DNA of 13,656 bases from Pseudomonadota bacterium (GTDB lineage Bacteria; Pseudomonadota; Alphaproteobacteria; Caulobacterales; Caulobacteraceae). Of the stretch, positions 1-8,014 are shown piece by piece. The notes beneath the pieces are model-generated. The model was not told where the DNA came from. It searched no databases and was given only the letters and a program-made list of their open reading frames with translations. Made by a program: the position numbers and the translations under genes. The first letter of the stretch is position 1. The number at the start of each line of letters is the position of its first letter. Where the stretch lies: the NCBI GenBank assembly GCA_023390245.1, contig JAEWDF010000025.1, forward strand, positions 1-13,656. Direction: 5' to 3'.

Positions 1-1001
1 CGGACGAGCGCGAGGACGACTTCAACCTGGGCATCTATCGGATGCAGGTGCTGGGCAAGGACAAGGCCATCATGCGCTGGCTGGCCCATCGCGGCGGCGC
101 CCAGCACTACGCCCGGCACAAGAAGGCGGGCAAGCGCGAGCCCCTGCCCTGCGCCGTCGTTCTGGGGGCCGATCCGGGGACCATCCTGGCCGCCGTGACC
201 CCGGTGCCGGAAACCCTGTCGGAGTATCAGTTCGCGGGCCTGATGCGCGGGTCAAAGGCCGAACTGGTCCCGTGCAAGACCGTGCCGCTGATGGTCCCGG
301 CCCAGGCCGAGATCGTACTGGAAGGCCACGTCCTGCTGGACGAGTTCGAGGACGAAGGTCCCTATGGCGACCACACCGGCTACTACAATTCGGTCGAGAA
401 ATTCCCGGTCTTCCAGGTCAGCGCCGTCACCATGCGCCGCGACCCCATCTATCTGACCACCTTCACCGGCCGCCCGCCGGACGAGCCCAGCGTGCTGGGC
501 GAGGCGCTGAACGAGGTCTTCATTCCGCTTCTGCGGCAGCAGTTCCCCGAGATCGTCGACTTCTGGCTGCCGCCCGAGGGATGCAGCTACCGCATCGCCG
601 TGGTCTCGATGAAGAAGGCCTATCCGGGCCACGCCAAGCGGGTGATGATGGGCTGCTGGAGCTATCTGCGCCAGTTCATGTACACCAAGTGGATCATCGT
701 CGTGGACCACGACATCGACGCCCGCGACTGGAAGGACGTCATGTGGGCCGTCTCGACCAAGATGGACCCGGCGCGCGACATCACGGTGATCGAGAACACC
801 CCGATCGACTACCTGGACTTCGCCAGTCCCGAGAGCGGCCTGGGCTCCAAGATCGGCCTGGACGCCACCGACAAATGGGAGCCCGAGACCCGGCGCGAAT
901 GGGGCCAGGAAATCCGCATGGACCAGGACGTGGTCGACCGCGTGTCCGAGAAATGGGCCGCCCTGGGTCTGCCCGGCGACGGCGCCCCCATCTGGAAATA
1001 G
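1..1001 (+). CDS. ubiD: UbiD family decarboxylase, 5'-truncated by window edge
   Basis: This is the C-terminal two thirds of a prenylated-FMN-dependent UbiD decarboxylase. In ubiquinone synthesis UbiD removes the carboxyl group from 3-polyprenyl-4-hydroxybenzoate. The reading frame is open from base 3 with no start in the window. The 332 codons present compare with about 490-510 for the family, so roughly 170 residues lie upstream. The segment FNLGIYR (bases 21-41) holds the Asn and Arg that match the prFMN/metal Asn and catalytic Arg of the family. EGPYGDHTGYY (from base 354) is the UbiD signature carrying the catalytic acids (Glu, and Asp five residues on). The segment VIARWLAHRGGA-like MRWLAHRGGA near base 72 is also typical. 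The ATG at base 42 is an internal Met and not the start. UbiD rather than another aroylic decarboxylase is inferred from close likeness to the E. coli type; UbiX is not in view. Confidence 0.9.
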   Translation, partial: DEREDDFNLGIYRMQVLGKDKAIMRWLAHRGGAQHYARHKKAGKREPLPCAVVLGADPGTILAAVTPVPETLSEYQFAGLMRGSKAELVPCKTVPLMVPAQAEIVLEGHVLLDEFEDEGPYGDHTGYYNSVEKFPVFQVSAVTMRRDPIYLTTFTGRPPDEPSVLGEALNEVFIPLLRQQFPEIVDFWLPPEGCSYRIAVVSMKKAYPGHAKRVMMGCWSYLRQFMYTKWIIVVDHDIDARDWKDVMWAVSTKMDPARDITVIENTPIDYLDFASPESGLGSKIGLDATDKWEPETRREWGQEIRMDQDVVDRVSEKWAALGLPGDGAPIWK

Positions 1002-1048
1002 CGCCGGCCGATCCCGGACCGCCAAGCGTCGCCATAAGCGCCTCCTTA

Positions 1049-1058
1049 ACGATATCGT
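1049..1058. promoter_or_regulatory. Perfect 10-bp palindrome upstream of the chemoreceptor
   Basis: ACGATATCGT is an exact inverted repeat 30 bases before the chemoreceptor ATG, in the 87-base gap after ubiD. The gap is noticeably more AT-rich than its surroundings (TTAACGATATCG...GCTATG), as expected of a promoter region. GCTATG at 1060-1065 loosely resembles the -10 of Caulobacter housekeeping promoters, but no -35 at proper spacing is convincing. A role as operator or promoter is inference. Confidence 0.3.
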
Positions 1059-1088
1059 CGCTATGCCACGACCATCGGGGAGTGAGCC

Positions 1089-3416
1089 ATGCGAGCATTC
1101 AACACGCTTTCGGTCGCCGGAAAACTGCTGCTGGCGGGAGGCGCGGTCACGGGGGTGCTGCTGCTGCTGGCGGCCGTCGCCGTGTCGCAGAACACGCGGA
1201 CGGTGGCCCGCGACCTGTCCCAGGACTACGCCCAGGCGCTGAGCGACGGCGCCGTGGCCAGCGTCGACGGCAAGATCGCCGCGGCCTCCGTCGCCGCGCG
1301 CTCGATCGCGGAGATGATCGGGACGGCGCATGAATCCGGCGTTCGCGACCGGCGGGCGATCATGGCCATGCTGAAGCCGTCGGCCACGGCGACGCCGCTG
1401 GTGATGGGCAGTTGGTTCATGGCCGCGCCGGGCGCCTTCGACGGCCAGGATGGCGCCATGGCGGGCCGCATCGACCTGGGCTCCAACGCCTCGGGCCATT
1501 TCACACCCTACTGGGTCAATGACGGCGGCCAGATCGTCATGCAGCCCCTGGACACGGGGAACGACTACGAACAGCCCTATTACACCCAGGCCTACACCAC
1601 CGGTAAGGCGGCCATCATCGAACCCTACGCCTATGACGTCGGCGGCAGGTCGGTGCTGATGACCTCTATCGCCTATCCGGTGAAGTCCGGCGGCAAAGTG
1701 ATTGGCGTCGCCGGGCTGGACCTGTCGCTGGACACCGTCTCCGCCATGCTGGGCGAGATGAAGCCGTTCGGCGCGGGCCGGGTGATGCTGCTGTCCAGCG
1801 GCGGCGCCTGGGTCTCGCACCCGAACGCCGCCCTGCGCACCAAATCCTACGCCGACGCCCAGGCGGACCGGGTCCGCGCGGTCCTGGGCGGCGGCGCGGC
1901 GGCGCGCCTGGACGACCTGCGCGACGCCTCCGGTGAACGGATCGAGCGGCTGGTCAGCCCGGCGGTCCTGACCGGTCTGGGCGCCACCTGGGGCCTGGTG
2001 ACCGACATTCCCGTGGCCGCCATCAACGGCCCGGCCGATCGCCTGGCCATCGCCATGATGATCGGCGGCCTGGTCATCCTGGGCCTGGTCCTGGCCGCCC
2101 TGTTCCTGGTCACCGACCGGGTGGTGCGCCGTCCGCTGGCGCGGCTGACCGCCTCGGTCGGCGCGCTGAGCGCGGGCCGCTACGGCGATCCGGTCCGCGG
2201 GACCGAGAGCGCCGACGAGGTGGGCGGCATCGCCCGCGCCCTGGAAGGCTTCCGCCACGACCTGGCCGAGACCGGCCGCCTGCGCACCGAGCAGGAGCGC
2301 GACCGCGCCGCCGCCGAGAGCGAGCGCCAGCGCAACGACGAGATCCGCCGCGCCGCCGAGGAGGAGCAGCGCTTCGTCGTCGCCTCGGTCGGAGAAGGCC
2401 TGTCGCGCCTGTCGGACGGCGACCTGACCTACCGGCTGGAGGCCGCCTTCCCCGAGGACTATCGGAAGCTGCGCGACGACTTCAACCTGGCCATGGGCCG
2501 GCTGGAGGAGACCCTGTCGGTGATCGTGGGCAGCGCCGCCGGCATCCGCGCCACCACCGACGAGATCAGCCAGGCGGCCGACGACCTGTCGCGCCGCACC
2601 GAGCAGCAGGCCGCCAGCCTGGAGGAGACCGCCGCCGCCCTGGAGGAGGTCACCACCACCATCGGCCAGGCCTCCGAAGGGGCCGGGCGCGCCCGCGACA
2701 TCGTCGACGCCACCCGCCTCAACGCCCAGCGCAGCGGCGAGGTGGTCGATCAGGCCGTGACCGCCATGCGCGACATCGAGGCCTCGGCCCAGCAGATCGC
2801 CCAGATCACCGGCGTGATCGACGAGATCGCCTTCCAGACCAACCTGCTGGCCCTGAACGCCGGGGTCGAGGCCGCCCGCGCCGGCGAGGCCGGCCGCGGC
2901 TTCGCCGTCGTCGCCTCCGAAGTGCGGGCCCAGGCCCAGCGCTCGGCCGCGGCCGCCAAGGAGATCAAGGCCCTGATCGGCGCCAGCACCCAGCAGGTGG
3001 ATCAGGGGGTGAAGCTGGTCGGCCAGACCGGAGAGGCCCTGACCCACATCATCGCCGAGGTCGCCGAGATCAGCGGCCTGGTCTCCGGTATCGCGGCTTC
3101 CGCCAAGGAGCAGGCGACCGGCCTGGGCGAGATCAACGTCGCGGTCAACCAGATGGACCAGATGACCCAGCAGAACGCGGCCATGGTGGAGCAGTCCACC
3201 GCCGCCAGCCATTCGCTGGCCCAGGAGACCGCCGGCCTGACCGACCTGATGGGCCGCTTCCGCATCCGCCAACAGGCGGCGGCCGCCCGTGCGGAGCCGG
3301 CCGAAACGCCGCCGGCGCGCCCGGCCGCCGCGTCCCGCCTGGTCGCTGCGCTGAAGACCGTGGGCGGACGCGGCGTGTCCGCCGTCGCGGCCCAGGACGA
3401 CTGGGAAGAGTTCTGA
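1089..3416 (+). CDS. Methyl-accepting chemotaxis protein, dCache-type sensor with two HAMP domains
   Basis: Transmembrane chemoreceptor of 775 residues that would control CheA kinase through CheW. The ATG is preceded by GGGGAG (1077-1082) at good spacing. Domain order: short cytoplasmic start, membrane helix 1 (about 12-32), periplasmic sensor (about 35-315), membrane helix 2 (about 319-341), HAMP 1 (about 342-394), a charged Arg/Glu-rich helix (395-427), a second HAMP-like module (about 428-485), then the MCP signalling domain. The hairpin tip is EIAFQTNLLALNAGVEAARA (579-598). The tail ends DDWEEF, resembling the CheR/CheB-binding pentapeptide NWETF of E. coli receptors. The sensor has the double-Cache pattern YYTQA (164-168) and EPYAYD (178-183). 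It lacks the Arg-x-Trp-Tyr form of the amino-acid-binding dCache motif, so its ligand is unknown. No che or flagellar gene lies nearby, so it probably feeds a pathway encoded elsewhere. Confidence 0.93.
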   Translation: MRAFNTLSVAGKLLLAGGAVTGVLLLLAAVAVSQNTRTVARDLSQDYAQALSDGAVASVDGKIAAASVAARSIAEMIGTAHESGVRDRRAIMAMLKPSATATPLVMGSWFMAAPGAFDGQDGAMAGRIDLGSNASGHFTPYWVNDGGQIVMQPLDTGNDYEQPYYTQAYTTGKAAIIEPYAYDVGGRSVLMTSIAYPVKSGGKVIGVAGLDLSLDTVSAMLGEMKPFGAGRVMLLSSGGAWVSHPNAALRTKSYADAQADRVRAVLGGGAAARLDDLRDASGERIERLVSPAVLTGLGATWGLVTDIPVAAINGPADRLAIAMMIGGLVILGLVLAALFLVTDRVVRRPLARLTASVGALSAGRYGDPVRGTESADEVGGIARALEGFRHDLAETGRLRTEQERDRAAAESERQRNDEIRRAAEEEQRFVVASVGEGLSRLSDGDLTYRLEAAFPEDYRKLRDDFNLAMGRLEETLSVIVGSAAGIRATTDEISQAADDLSRRTEQQAASLEETAAALEEVTTTIGQASEGAGRARDIVDATRLNAQRSGEVVDQAVTAMRDIEASAQQIAQITGVIDEIAFQTNLLALNAGVEAARAGEAGRGFAVVASEVRAQAQRSAAAAKEIKALIGASTQQVDQGVKLVGQTGEALTHIIAEVAEISGLVSGIAASAKEQATGLGEINVAVNQMDQMTQQNAAMVEQSTAASHSLAQETAGLTDLMGRFRIRQQAAAARAEPAETPPARPAAASRLVAALKTVGGRGVSAVAAQDDWEEF

Positions 3417-3418
3417 AG

Positions 3419-3442
3419 CCGGCCGCCGATCAGCGCGGCCGG
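3419..3442 (+). terminator. GC hairpin after the chemoreceptor gene
   Basis: CCGGCCGC (3419-3426) and GCGGCCGG (3435-3442) form an 8-bp perfect stem with an 8-base loop, starting two bases after the chemoreceptor stop. There is no T-run after it, so it is not a classical intrinsic terminator. It may slow transcription or protect the 3' end. It lies between two genes of unrelated function, which fits a transcript boundary. Confidence 0.35.
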
Positions 3443-3478
3443 GCTTGCCAGGCCGCGCCGACGGGGCCACGAAGACGC

Positions 3479-5311
3479 ATGCGCCCTGATCGTCTCCTCG
3501 TCGCGGCCCTGGCCGCCCTTGCCTGCAGCGTGAGTCCCGCCATGTCCCAGTCGCTTCCCAACGCCGCGCCGTGGAACCAGCCTTTCCTGCCTCCCGCGCC
3601 AACCTGGGACGGCGCCAGCCGCGCCCTGCTGCGCGACGCGGGCGACCGCTGGGCGACAGACTTCGAGCGCGATCCCGCGCATGACTTCAGCCCGAACTAT
3701 GTCGACACCCGCGCCTGGTTCGACCGGCTGGACCAGGCCAGCGACCTGATCCGCATCGAGCCGTTCGGCGTCTCGCCCGAGGGCCGCGCCATCTATGCGG
3801 TGATCGCGTCCAAGGACGGAGCGGCGTTCGATCCGGCCAAGCCGGTGCTGATGATCCAGGCCGGCATCCATCCCGGCGAGATCGACGGCAAGGACGCGGG
3901 CATGATGCTGCTGCGCGACATTGCCTTCTACGGCAAGGACGCCCTGCTGGACCGGGTCAATCTGATCCTGATCCCGATCCTGAGCGTCGACGGGCATGAG
4001 CGCGCCTCCGCCTATTCCCGCCCCAACCAGCGCGGGCCGCGCATCCAGGGCTGGCGCAACACGGCGACCAACCAGAACCTGAACCGCGACTACATGAAGC
4101 TGGACCAGCCCGAGATGCGGGCGGTGCGCGGCCTGATCCTGAAGTACCGGCCCGACCTTTACGTGGACGTCCACGTCACCGACGGCATGGACTACCAGTA
4201 CGACGTCACCTGGGGCTTCAACGGCGAGGACGGGACCTTCACCCGCTCGCCGGGCAGCTCGGCGTGGCTGGATGATGTGTTCAAGCCGGCGATGAACGCG
4301 GCGCTGGAGGCGCAGGGCCACATCCCCGGGGAACTGGTCTTCGGCATGGACGACGACGATCCCAAGGCCGGCCTGAACGATGGAGGGCTGGGCGAGCGCT
4401 TCTCCAACGGCTGGGGCGCAGCGGCCCACGTGCCCACCATCCTGATCGAGAACCACAGCCTGAAGCCGCACGAGCAGCGGGTGCTGGGAACCTACGTCTT
4501 CGTCGAGACGGCGCTGCGCCTGCTGGCGGAGCGCGGCGCGGACCTGCGCGCGGCGACCGAACAGGACCGCGCCCTGCGTCCCGCCGAAATCCCCGCCAAC
4601 TTCGAGCAGGAGGAGACGCCGTCCTCCACGCGGGCGTTCAAGGGCATCCGCTACGAGATGGTCGACAGCGCCGCCTCGGGCCGCAAGGAGGTCCGCTGGC
4701 TGGGCGAGCCGGATCCCGATCTGTGGAGCCTGCCCTTCTACGGCTCGAAGCCGACGCTGACGCTGCATCGGCCGGCCGCTTACTGGGTCCCCGGCTATCG
4801 CACCGACATCATCGAGCGGCTGAAGGCGCACGGCGTCGAGGTCGAAACGCTGGATGCGCCGCGCAAGCTCGCCGTCTCCATGCTGCGCCTGGTCGAGCCC
4901 CGGCTGGCGTCCCGCGCCAACGAGGGCCATGTCCCCGCCTCGGTCGAGACGGTCGAGGTCGAGCGGCGCGACTGGACCTTCCCCGCCGGCTCGGTCCGCG
5001 TCTCCACCAACCAGCCGCTGGGCGATGTCGCCGTCCTGCTGCTGGAGCCGCAGTCCAGCGAGAGCTTCTTCGCCTGGGGAATGTTCCCGGAAGTGCTGAG
5101 CCGCGTGGAATATATCGAGGCCTACGCCATCGCCCCGCTGGCCGACCGGATGCTGGCCGCCGATCCGGCGCTGAAGGCCGAGTTCGAGGCCAAGCTGGCG
5201 GCCGATCCCGCCTTCGCCGCCAATCCGCACGCGCGCCTGGCCTGGTTCTACGAGCGCACGCCCTTCTACGACGATCGCTATCTGCTCTATCCGGTCGCAC
5301 GGGAGGACTGA
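3479..5311 (+). CDS. Secreted M14 family zinc metallocarboxypeptidase-like protein
   Basis: Predicted exported zinc metallopeptidase of 610 residues. The first 23 residues form a signal peptide (Arg-containing start, hydrophobic Leu/Ala core at 6-15, likely cleavage after PAMS), so it should act in the periplasm or outside the cell. A Cys at 16 sits in a poor lipobox, so a lipoprotein is possible but less likely. The M14 zinc site is visible: H131-P-G-E134 and H232 (in DVHVTDG). N202-R203 in LNRDY match the substrate-carboxylate-binding Asn-Arg of carboxypeptidase A, and E324 in LIENHS is the likely general base. The catalytic domain spans roughly 55-350. The remaining 260 residues are a C-terminal region I cannot assign. 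The ribosome-binding site is weak (GAAG at 3471-3474). The substrate is unknown; peptides or cell-wall peptides are both possible. MAPEG follows by 3 bases, so the two are probably co-transcribed. Confidence 0.85.
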   Translation: MRPDRLLVAALAALACSVSPAMSQSLPNAAPWNQPFLPPAPTWDGASRALLRDAGDRWATDFERDPAHDFSPNYVDTRAWFDRLDQASDLIRIEPFGVSPEGRAIYAVIASKDGAAFDPAKPVLMIQAGIHPGEIDGKDAGMMLLRDIAFYGKDALLDRVNLILIPILSVDGHERASAYSRPNQRGPRIQGWRNTATNQNLNRDYMKLDQPEMRAVRGLILKYRPDLYVDVHVTDGMDYQYDVTWGFNGEDGTFTRSPGSSAWLDDVFKPAMNAALEAQGHIPGELVFGMDDDDPKAGLNDGGLGERFSNGWGAAAHVPTILIENHSLKPHEQRVLGTYVFVETALRLLAERGADLRAATEQDRALRPAEIPANFEQEETPSSTRAFKGIRYEMVDSAASGRKEVRWLGEPDPDLWSLPFYGSKPTLTLHRPAAYWVPGYRTDIIERLKAHGVEVETLDAPRKLAVSMLRLVEPRLASRANEGHVPASVETVEVERRDWTFPAGSVRVSTNQPLGDVAVLLLEPQSSESFFAWGMFPEVLSRVEYIEAYAIAPLADRMLAADPALKAEFEAKLAADPAFAANPHARLAWFYERTPFYDDRYLLYPVARED

Positions 5312-5314
5312 CCG

Positions 5315-5722
5315 ATGAGCCCGACCCTGCTGCACGCCCTTCAGGCCGCCGGCCTGTGGACCGGCCTGCTGATCCTGCTGATGATCGTCCTGTCCGGCCT
5401 GGTCGTCAGCGGACGGCAACGGCGCATGGTTTCGCTGGGACACGGCGGCCACGCCGACCTGGAGGCCGCCAGCCGCGCCTTCGGCAACTGCGCCGAATAT
5501 GCGCCCGCCGGCATGGTCGCCATGGTCCTGCTAGCCCTGGTCGGCGGCCAACCGTGGATGATCCATGCGGTCGGCGCGACCCTGCTGGCCGGCCGGATCG
5601 CCCACGCCCTGGGCCTGCTGACCCAGACGGGACCGTCGCTGGGCCGGATCGTCGGCATGCTGCTGACCTGGCTGGCGCTGCTGGCCGCCGCCGTGGGGCT
5701 GGTCGCCTTCGGCGTGATCTGA
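5315..5722 (+). CDS. MAPEG family integral membrane protein
   Basis: Small inner-membrane protein of 135 residues with four predicted helices (about 10-31, 63-80, 83-101, 109-133). The family signature is clear: R54-A-F-G-N58-x-x-E61-Y-A-P64, then G93-R94-I-A-H97-A-L-G. MAPEG stands for membrane-associated proteins in eicosanoid and glutathione metabolism. Bacterial members are often glutathione-transferase-like, but many have no known substrate, and none can be inferred here. The length is normal for the family. The start is well supported: GGGAGG (5301-5306) lies inside the end of the peptidase gene, with the ATG 3 bases after its stop. This arrangement suggests a two-gene transcript. A functional link to the peptidase is not evident. 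Confidence 0.88.
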   Translation: MSPTLLHALQAAGLWTGLLILLMIVLSGLVVSGRQRRMVSLGHGGHADLEAASRAFGNCAEYAPAGMVAMVLLALVGGQPWMIHAVGATLLAGRIAHALGLLTQTGPSLGRIVGMLLTWLALLAAAVGLVAFGVI

Positions 5723-5764
5723 GGCGCCGGTTGCGGGGCGCATGGGCGTCCGCCATATCGGGGC

Positions 5765-7132
5765 ATGACCGAAGTCCTCCCCGACCGCCGCGACGCCGCC
5801 GTTTCCCCCGACCTGCTGCATGACATCGTCCAGGCCGCGCTGAAGGCCGGCGCCGACGCGGCCGAGGCCGTGACCTCAGAGCGCCAGTCCCTGTCCGTCG
5901 GCGTCCGCAACGGCCGGCTGGAGGACGTGGAGCGCGAGGAGGCCCGCGACCTGGGCCTGCGCGTCTTCGTCGGCCGGCGCCAGGCCTCGGTTTCGGCCTC
6001 GGACCTGTCGGACGCGACCCGCGCGCGCTTGGTCGAGCGCGCCGTGGCCATGGCCAGGCTGGCGCCGGAAGACCCCTACGCCGCCCTGGCCCCCGCCGAA
6101 CGGCTGGCCCGCGCCCCCTTCGCCGACCTGGACCTGTACGATCCCGCCGAGCGGACCGCCGAGGCGCTGGAGCGGGCGTCCGCCGAGGCCGAGGCCGTCG
6201 CCCTGGCCGTGCCGGGCGTCGCCAAGTCCGAGGGCGGCCACGCCGGCTGGTCCTCCAGCCGCTGGCGGCTGGTCACCTCGACCGGCTTCGACGGGACCTA
6301 TCGCGGCACGGCCTTCTCGCTGGGCGTCGGCGTCATCGCCGAGAAGGACGGCGCCATGGAGCGCGGCGGCGAGAGCCGCACGACGCGCCACCTGTCCGAC
6401 CTGCCCGGCGCCCAGGCCATCGGCGACCAGGCCGGCCGCCGCGCCGCCGCCCGCGTCGGCCCGCGCAAGATCGCCTCGACCACCGCCCCGGTGATCTTCG
6501 AGAACCGCATCGCGACCCAGGTGCTGTCGCCCGCCGTCGGGGCCATCGCCGGCCCCGCGATCGCGCGCGGCGCCTCCTTCCTGAAGGACCGCATGGGCCA
6601 GCGGGTGTTCGCGCCCGGCGTCGACCTGATCGACGACCCGTTCCGCCCGCGCGGCCTGGGCTCCACCCCCTTTGACGATGAGGGCGCGGCGGTCGCGAAG
6701 CGCGCCCTGTTCGAGGACGGGGTGCTGACGACCTGGCTGCTGAACACCGCATCGGCCGCCCAGCTGGGCCTGGCCGGCACCGGCCACGCCTCGCGCGGCC
6801 TGGCCGGGCCGCCCGGCGTTTCGACCCACAACCTGCACCTGGCGCCGGGCGACCGCAGCCTGGATCAGCTGATGGCCGATGCGGGAACGGGCCTGCTAGT
6901 CACCTCCATGTTCGGCCCCGCGCTCAACGCCAACACCGGCGACTGGTCGGCCGGTGTGTCGGGCTTCTGGTTCGAGGACGGCGCCGTCGCCTATCCGGTC
7001 AGCGAGGTCACCGTGGCGGGCAAGCTGACCGATCTCTACGCCCGTATCCAGCGGGGCTCGGACCTGGAGTTCCGCGGCGCCTTCAACGCGCCCAGCCTGA
7101 TGTTCGACGCGGTGGCCATCGCCGGCAAATGA
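5765..7132 (+). CDS. pmbA: TldE/PmbA subunit of the TldD/TldE metalloprotease
   Basis: TldE (PmbA) homologue of 455 residues, close to the 450 of E. coli PmbA. With TldD it forms a cytoplasmic protease that in E. coli matures microcin B17 and degrades the CcdA antitoxin. I find no HExxxH motif in this protein. That motif marks the zinc-bearing TldD subunit, so this is the non-catalytic partner. Family landmarks are the N-terminal segment GADAAEAV with SLSVGVRNGRLEDVE (about 21-59), and the C-terminal stretch NTGDWSAGVSGFWFEDGA (about 391-408) followed by YPVSEVTVAGKLTDL. No tldD is visible, so it must be elsewhere. The ATG follows CGGGG with almost no spacer, so initiation may be leader-coupled or start-codon driven. 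The gene overlaps the next one by four bases (ATGA). Confidence 0.88.
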   Translation: MTEVLPDRRDAAVSPDLLHDIVQAALKAGADAAEAVTSERQSLSVGVRNGRLEDVEREEARDLGLRVFVGRRQASVSASDLSDATRARLVERAVAMARLAPEDPYAALAPAERLARAPFADLDLYDPAERTAEALERASAEAEAVALAVPGVAKSEGGHAGWSSSRWRLVTSTGFDGTYRGTAFSLGVGVIAEKDGAMERGGESRTTRHLSDLPGAQAIGDQAGRRAAARVGPRKIASTTAPVIFENRIATQVLSPAVGAIAGPAIARGASFLKDRMGQRVFAPGVDLIDDPFRPRGLGSTPFDDEGAAVAKRALFEDGVLTTWLLNTASAAQLGLAGTGHASRGLAGPPGVSTHNLHLAPGDRSLDQLMADAGTGLLVTSMFGPALNANTGDWSAGVSGFWFEDGAVAYPVSEVTVAGKLTDLYARIQRGSDLEFRGAFNAPSLMFDAVAIAGK

Positions 7133-7923
7133 CGGACTGGAGCGCCGACCTCGAACTGATCCGCCAGGCGGCGGTCGACGCCGGGGCCCTGGCGCTGGCC
7201 GAACGCGAGGCGGGGCTGAAGATCGAGGCCAAGCCTGGCGGCTCTCCCGTCACCAGCGGCGACCTGAAGGTGGACGCCATGCTGCGCGAGCGGCTGCGGG
7301 CGGCGCGGCCCGACTACGGCTGGCTGTCGGAGGAGACGGCGGATTCGGCCGAGCGCCTGAGCCGGCGCCGCATCTTCGTGGTCGATCCGATCGACGGCAC
7401 CATCGCCTACATGAAGCGGACTCCCTGGTGGTGCGTGCCGATCGCCGTGGTCGAGGACGGCCAGGTCGTCGCCGCCGTCATCCACGCGCCCGTGACCGAC
7501 GAGACCTTCGAGGCCGTGCGCGACGGCGGCGCCCGCCGCAACGGCGAAGTCATCGCCGCCTCCGACGCCGAGGCGCTGGAAGACGCCTCCGTCCTGGGCG
7601 ACGCGCGGATGATCGAGGCGCCCTATTGGGACGAACCCTGGCCGCCCTTGCGCTTCGAGAAGCGCAACGCACTGGCCTATCGCATGGCCCTGGTCGCCGC
7701 CGGCGCCTTCGACGCCGCCCTGGCCCTGACGCCGAAATGGGACTGGGACGTGGCGGCCGGCAGTCTGATCGCCGAGGAGGCCGGCGCCCGCGTCAGCGAC
7801 CATCTGGGCCGCCCCTGGCGCTTCAACCGCCCCGACCCACGCCAGGCCAGCCTCGTCTGCGCCGCCTCCGCCCTGCACCCGCTGATTGTCAGACGCTGTA
7901 AAAACGTGCCGCTTTCAGGGTGA
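7129..7923 (+). CDS. CysQ-like / inositol monophosphatase family phosphatase
   Basis: Mg2+/Li+-sensitive family phosphatase of 264 residues. Family members hydrolyse 3'-phosphoadenosine 5'-phosphate (CysQ) or inositol phosphates. The metal-binding set is complete: E68-E69 in LSEET, D86-P-I-D89-G-T91 (the family DPIDGT motif), and W206-D207-x-A-A-G211 near the C terminus. The residues after DPIDGT (IAYMK in place of the commoner TNF or RAF) vary by subgroup. It starts inside the pmbA stop (ATGA overlap), so the two are probably translationally coupled. A DUF4170 gene follows, an association common in alphaproteobacteria, where this protein is usually labelled 3'(2'),5'-bisphosphate nucleotidase. 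Substrate choice cannot be settled by sequence alone. Confidence 0.85.
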   Translation: MTDWSADLELIRQAAVDAGALALAEREAGLKIEAKPGGSPVTSGDLKVDAMLRERLRAARPDYGWLSEETADSAERLSRRRIFVVDPIDGTIAYMKRTPWWCVPIAVVEDGQVVAAVIHAPVTDETFEAVRDGGARRNGEVIAASDAEALEDASVLGDARMIEAPYWDEPWPPLRFEKRNALAYRMALVAAGAFDAALALTPKWDWDVAAGSLIAEEAGARVSDHLGRPWRFNRPDPRQASLVCAASALHPLIVRRCKNVPLSG

Positions 7924-7943
7924 GCGGCGAACGGAATTGCCGC
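7908..7943 (+). other. Overlapping alternative stems around the phosphatase stop codon
   Basis: GCCGCT (7908-7913) can pair with AGCGGC (7923-7928), with the stop codon in the loop and stem. GCGGC (7924-7928) can instead pair with GCCGC (7939-7943). The two hairpins exclude each other. Stems are only 5-6 bp and no T-run follows, so a regulatory function is speculative. Confidence 0.2.
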
Positions 7944-8014
7944 CGGGACATTGATCCATGGGCGATGTGGGCCTATGCCGCCGCCCAATCCCTCCCCAAG
8001 CTCCGGATACCGTC

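Noticed and set aside
1046..1065. Possible CtrA box (TTAA-N7-TTAA) upstream of the chemoreceptor
   Set aside because: Only one TTAA half is present; the second half is absent at the required spacing.
252..3602. A 1116-codon open frame on the minus strand
   Set aside because: It lies antisense to ubiD and the chemoreceptor, whose products have clear families. Its translation is a low-complexity Gly/Ala/Arg/His/Asp mix with no domain, the usual shadow in GC-rich DNA where stops are rare.
3002..5452. An 816-codon open frame on the minus strand
   Set aside because: Antisense shadow of the chemoreceptor end and the M14 peptidase; composition is low-complexity and no motif is seen.
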